Shown here: piece after piece, positions 5,838-6,189 of the stretch
How positions within the stretch are numbered: the first letter of the stretch is position 1
Layout of the letters: each line of letters starts with the position of its first letter
Assembly: GCA_902495985.1 (NCBI GenBank)
Contig: CABUZF010000074.1
Location: forward strand, 1 to 6,189
Length of the DNA stretch: 6,189 nt
Direction of reading: 5' to 3'
From: an uncultured Collinsella sp.
Lineage (GTDB): Bacteria > Actinomycetota > Coriobacteriia > Coriobacteriales > Coriobacteriaceae
The notes under the pieces: model-generated
Database searches by the model: none
The model's input: the letters and a program-made list of their open reading frames with translations, nothing else
What the model was told of the DNA's origin: nothing
Made by a program: the position numbers and the translations under genes

Positions 5838-6189
5838 ATGGCTGTTATTAATGTGCTGCCTTCGGATGGGAAGGTCATTGACGAGGGTCCTGTTGGTTGC
5901 TCTGTTGATGTTTGCTGTGATGATTTCCGTCATCTCGATATTGGACTGCCGCCCGAGATTCTTCGTCTCAAGGATGCCGGATATTTGACGCAGGCTGTTG
6001 CGGCTTGTGATCGTCTTTTGGGGCAGAATCCCGATCCCTCGCTTGCTGCCTGCGTTCGTGCCGAGCGGTATCGCATGCTTGAGACGCCGCTTCATTTTTC
6101 GGTGTCGCGCGATCGGGCTATTGCGATGATTCGCGAGGAGTGGCCTGAGTTTACCGAGGAGCAGTTTGACGATCTGATTGACCGTAAGC
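5838..6189 (+). CDS. Hypothetical protein, possibly the N-terminal region of a transglutaminase-like protein; 3' end outside window
   Basis: The frame is open from ATG 5838 to the right edge (117 codons, no stop). GGAG at 5828-5831, 6 bases before the ATG, supports this start. The visible part is acidic and soluble, without signal peptide or membrane segment. After a variable first 35 residues it reads LPPEILRLKDAGYLTQAV, with a helical region to about residue 100, then REEWPEFTEEQFDDLIDRK. This pattern (PxEIxRLK-xG, later a helix ending in EEWPEFTEEQFDDL) resembles the helical N-terminal region of cytosolic bacterial transglutaminase-like proteins as I remember them; the catalytic Cys-His-Asp core would lie outside the window, so function is not shown. 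Cys21, Cys26 and Cys27 are close together, but no zinc motif is evident. Its codons are richer in T-ending forms than those of the aldolase, consistent with low expression. Confidence 0.8.
   Translation, partial: MAVINVLPSDGKVIDEGPVGCSVDVCCDDFRHLDIGLPPEILRLKDAGYLTQAVAACDRLLGQNPDPSLAACVRAERYRMLETPLHFSVSRDRAIAMIREEWPEFTEEQFDDLIDRK

Noticed and set aside
5821..5991. A 55-codon frame starting ATG at 5821 with a hydrophobic stretch (RVLLVALLMFAVMISVIS)
   Set aside because: It overlaps the start of the better-supported gene at 5838 in another frame. Its hydrophobicity follows from T-ending valine, aspartate and cysteine codons read out of frame, and its ribosome binding site is weaker.
5730..6095. 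Antisense frame of 121 codons opposite the last gene
   Set aside because: It has no recognisable domain and covers the promoter, terminator and 5' part of the + strand gene, so it is most likely a shadow.

Overview
The window looks like chromosomal core sequence from a high-GC Gram-positive bacterium. Gene content, protein wording (a bifunctional Rel with an RFKD motif, a compact class II aldolase) and intergenic style suggest an actinobacterial Coriobacteriia such as Collinsella. That assignment comes from pattern memory and not from a search. All genes lie on the + strand. No rRNA, tRNA, CRISPR array, insertion sequence or phage gene is visible.

Layout: (1) 1-1280, the 3' part of a superfamily 2 DNA helicase, cut by the left edge and possibly the C-terminal half of a RecJ-helicase fusion. 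(2) 1296-3656, a full-length bifunctional (p)ppGpp synthetase/hydrolase (rel/relA), only 15 bases behind the helicase and probably co-transcribed with it. (3) 3657-3740, a gap holding a perfect 12-bp inverted repeat that overlaps a -10-like box. (4) 3741-4424, a glyoxalase II-like metallo-beta-lactamase-fold hydrolase. (5) 4425-4618, a promoter region with an extended -10 box and two small palindromes. (6) 4619-5485, class II fructose-bisphosphate aldolase with a strong Shine-Dalgarno site and codon use typical of a highly expressed gene. (7) 5486-5837, a 352-base gene-free stretch holding a foldback of about 113 bases, a second diverged copy of its right half, an intrinsic terminator and a promoter candidate. 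(8) 5838-6189, the 5' part of a further gene, cut by the right edge, whose N-terminal region resembles that of cytosolic transglutaminase-like proteins.

The helicase (DNA repair), Rel (stringent response) and the MBL-fold hydrolase form a neighbourhood known in part from other Gram-positives: recJ lies near relA in Firmicutes, and a glyoxalase II-like gene lies near relA in both clostridia and mycobacteria. The aldolase is an independent, strongly expressed glycolytic gene with its own promoter.

No previously undescribed multi-gene system is apparent. The parts most worth a second look are non-coding: the foldback with its duplicated half behind the aldolase gene, the dyad in front of the hydrolase gene, and the palindromes in the aldolase promoter.
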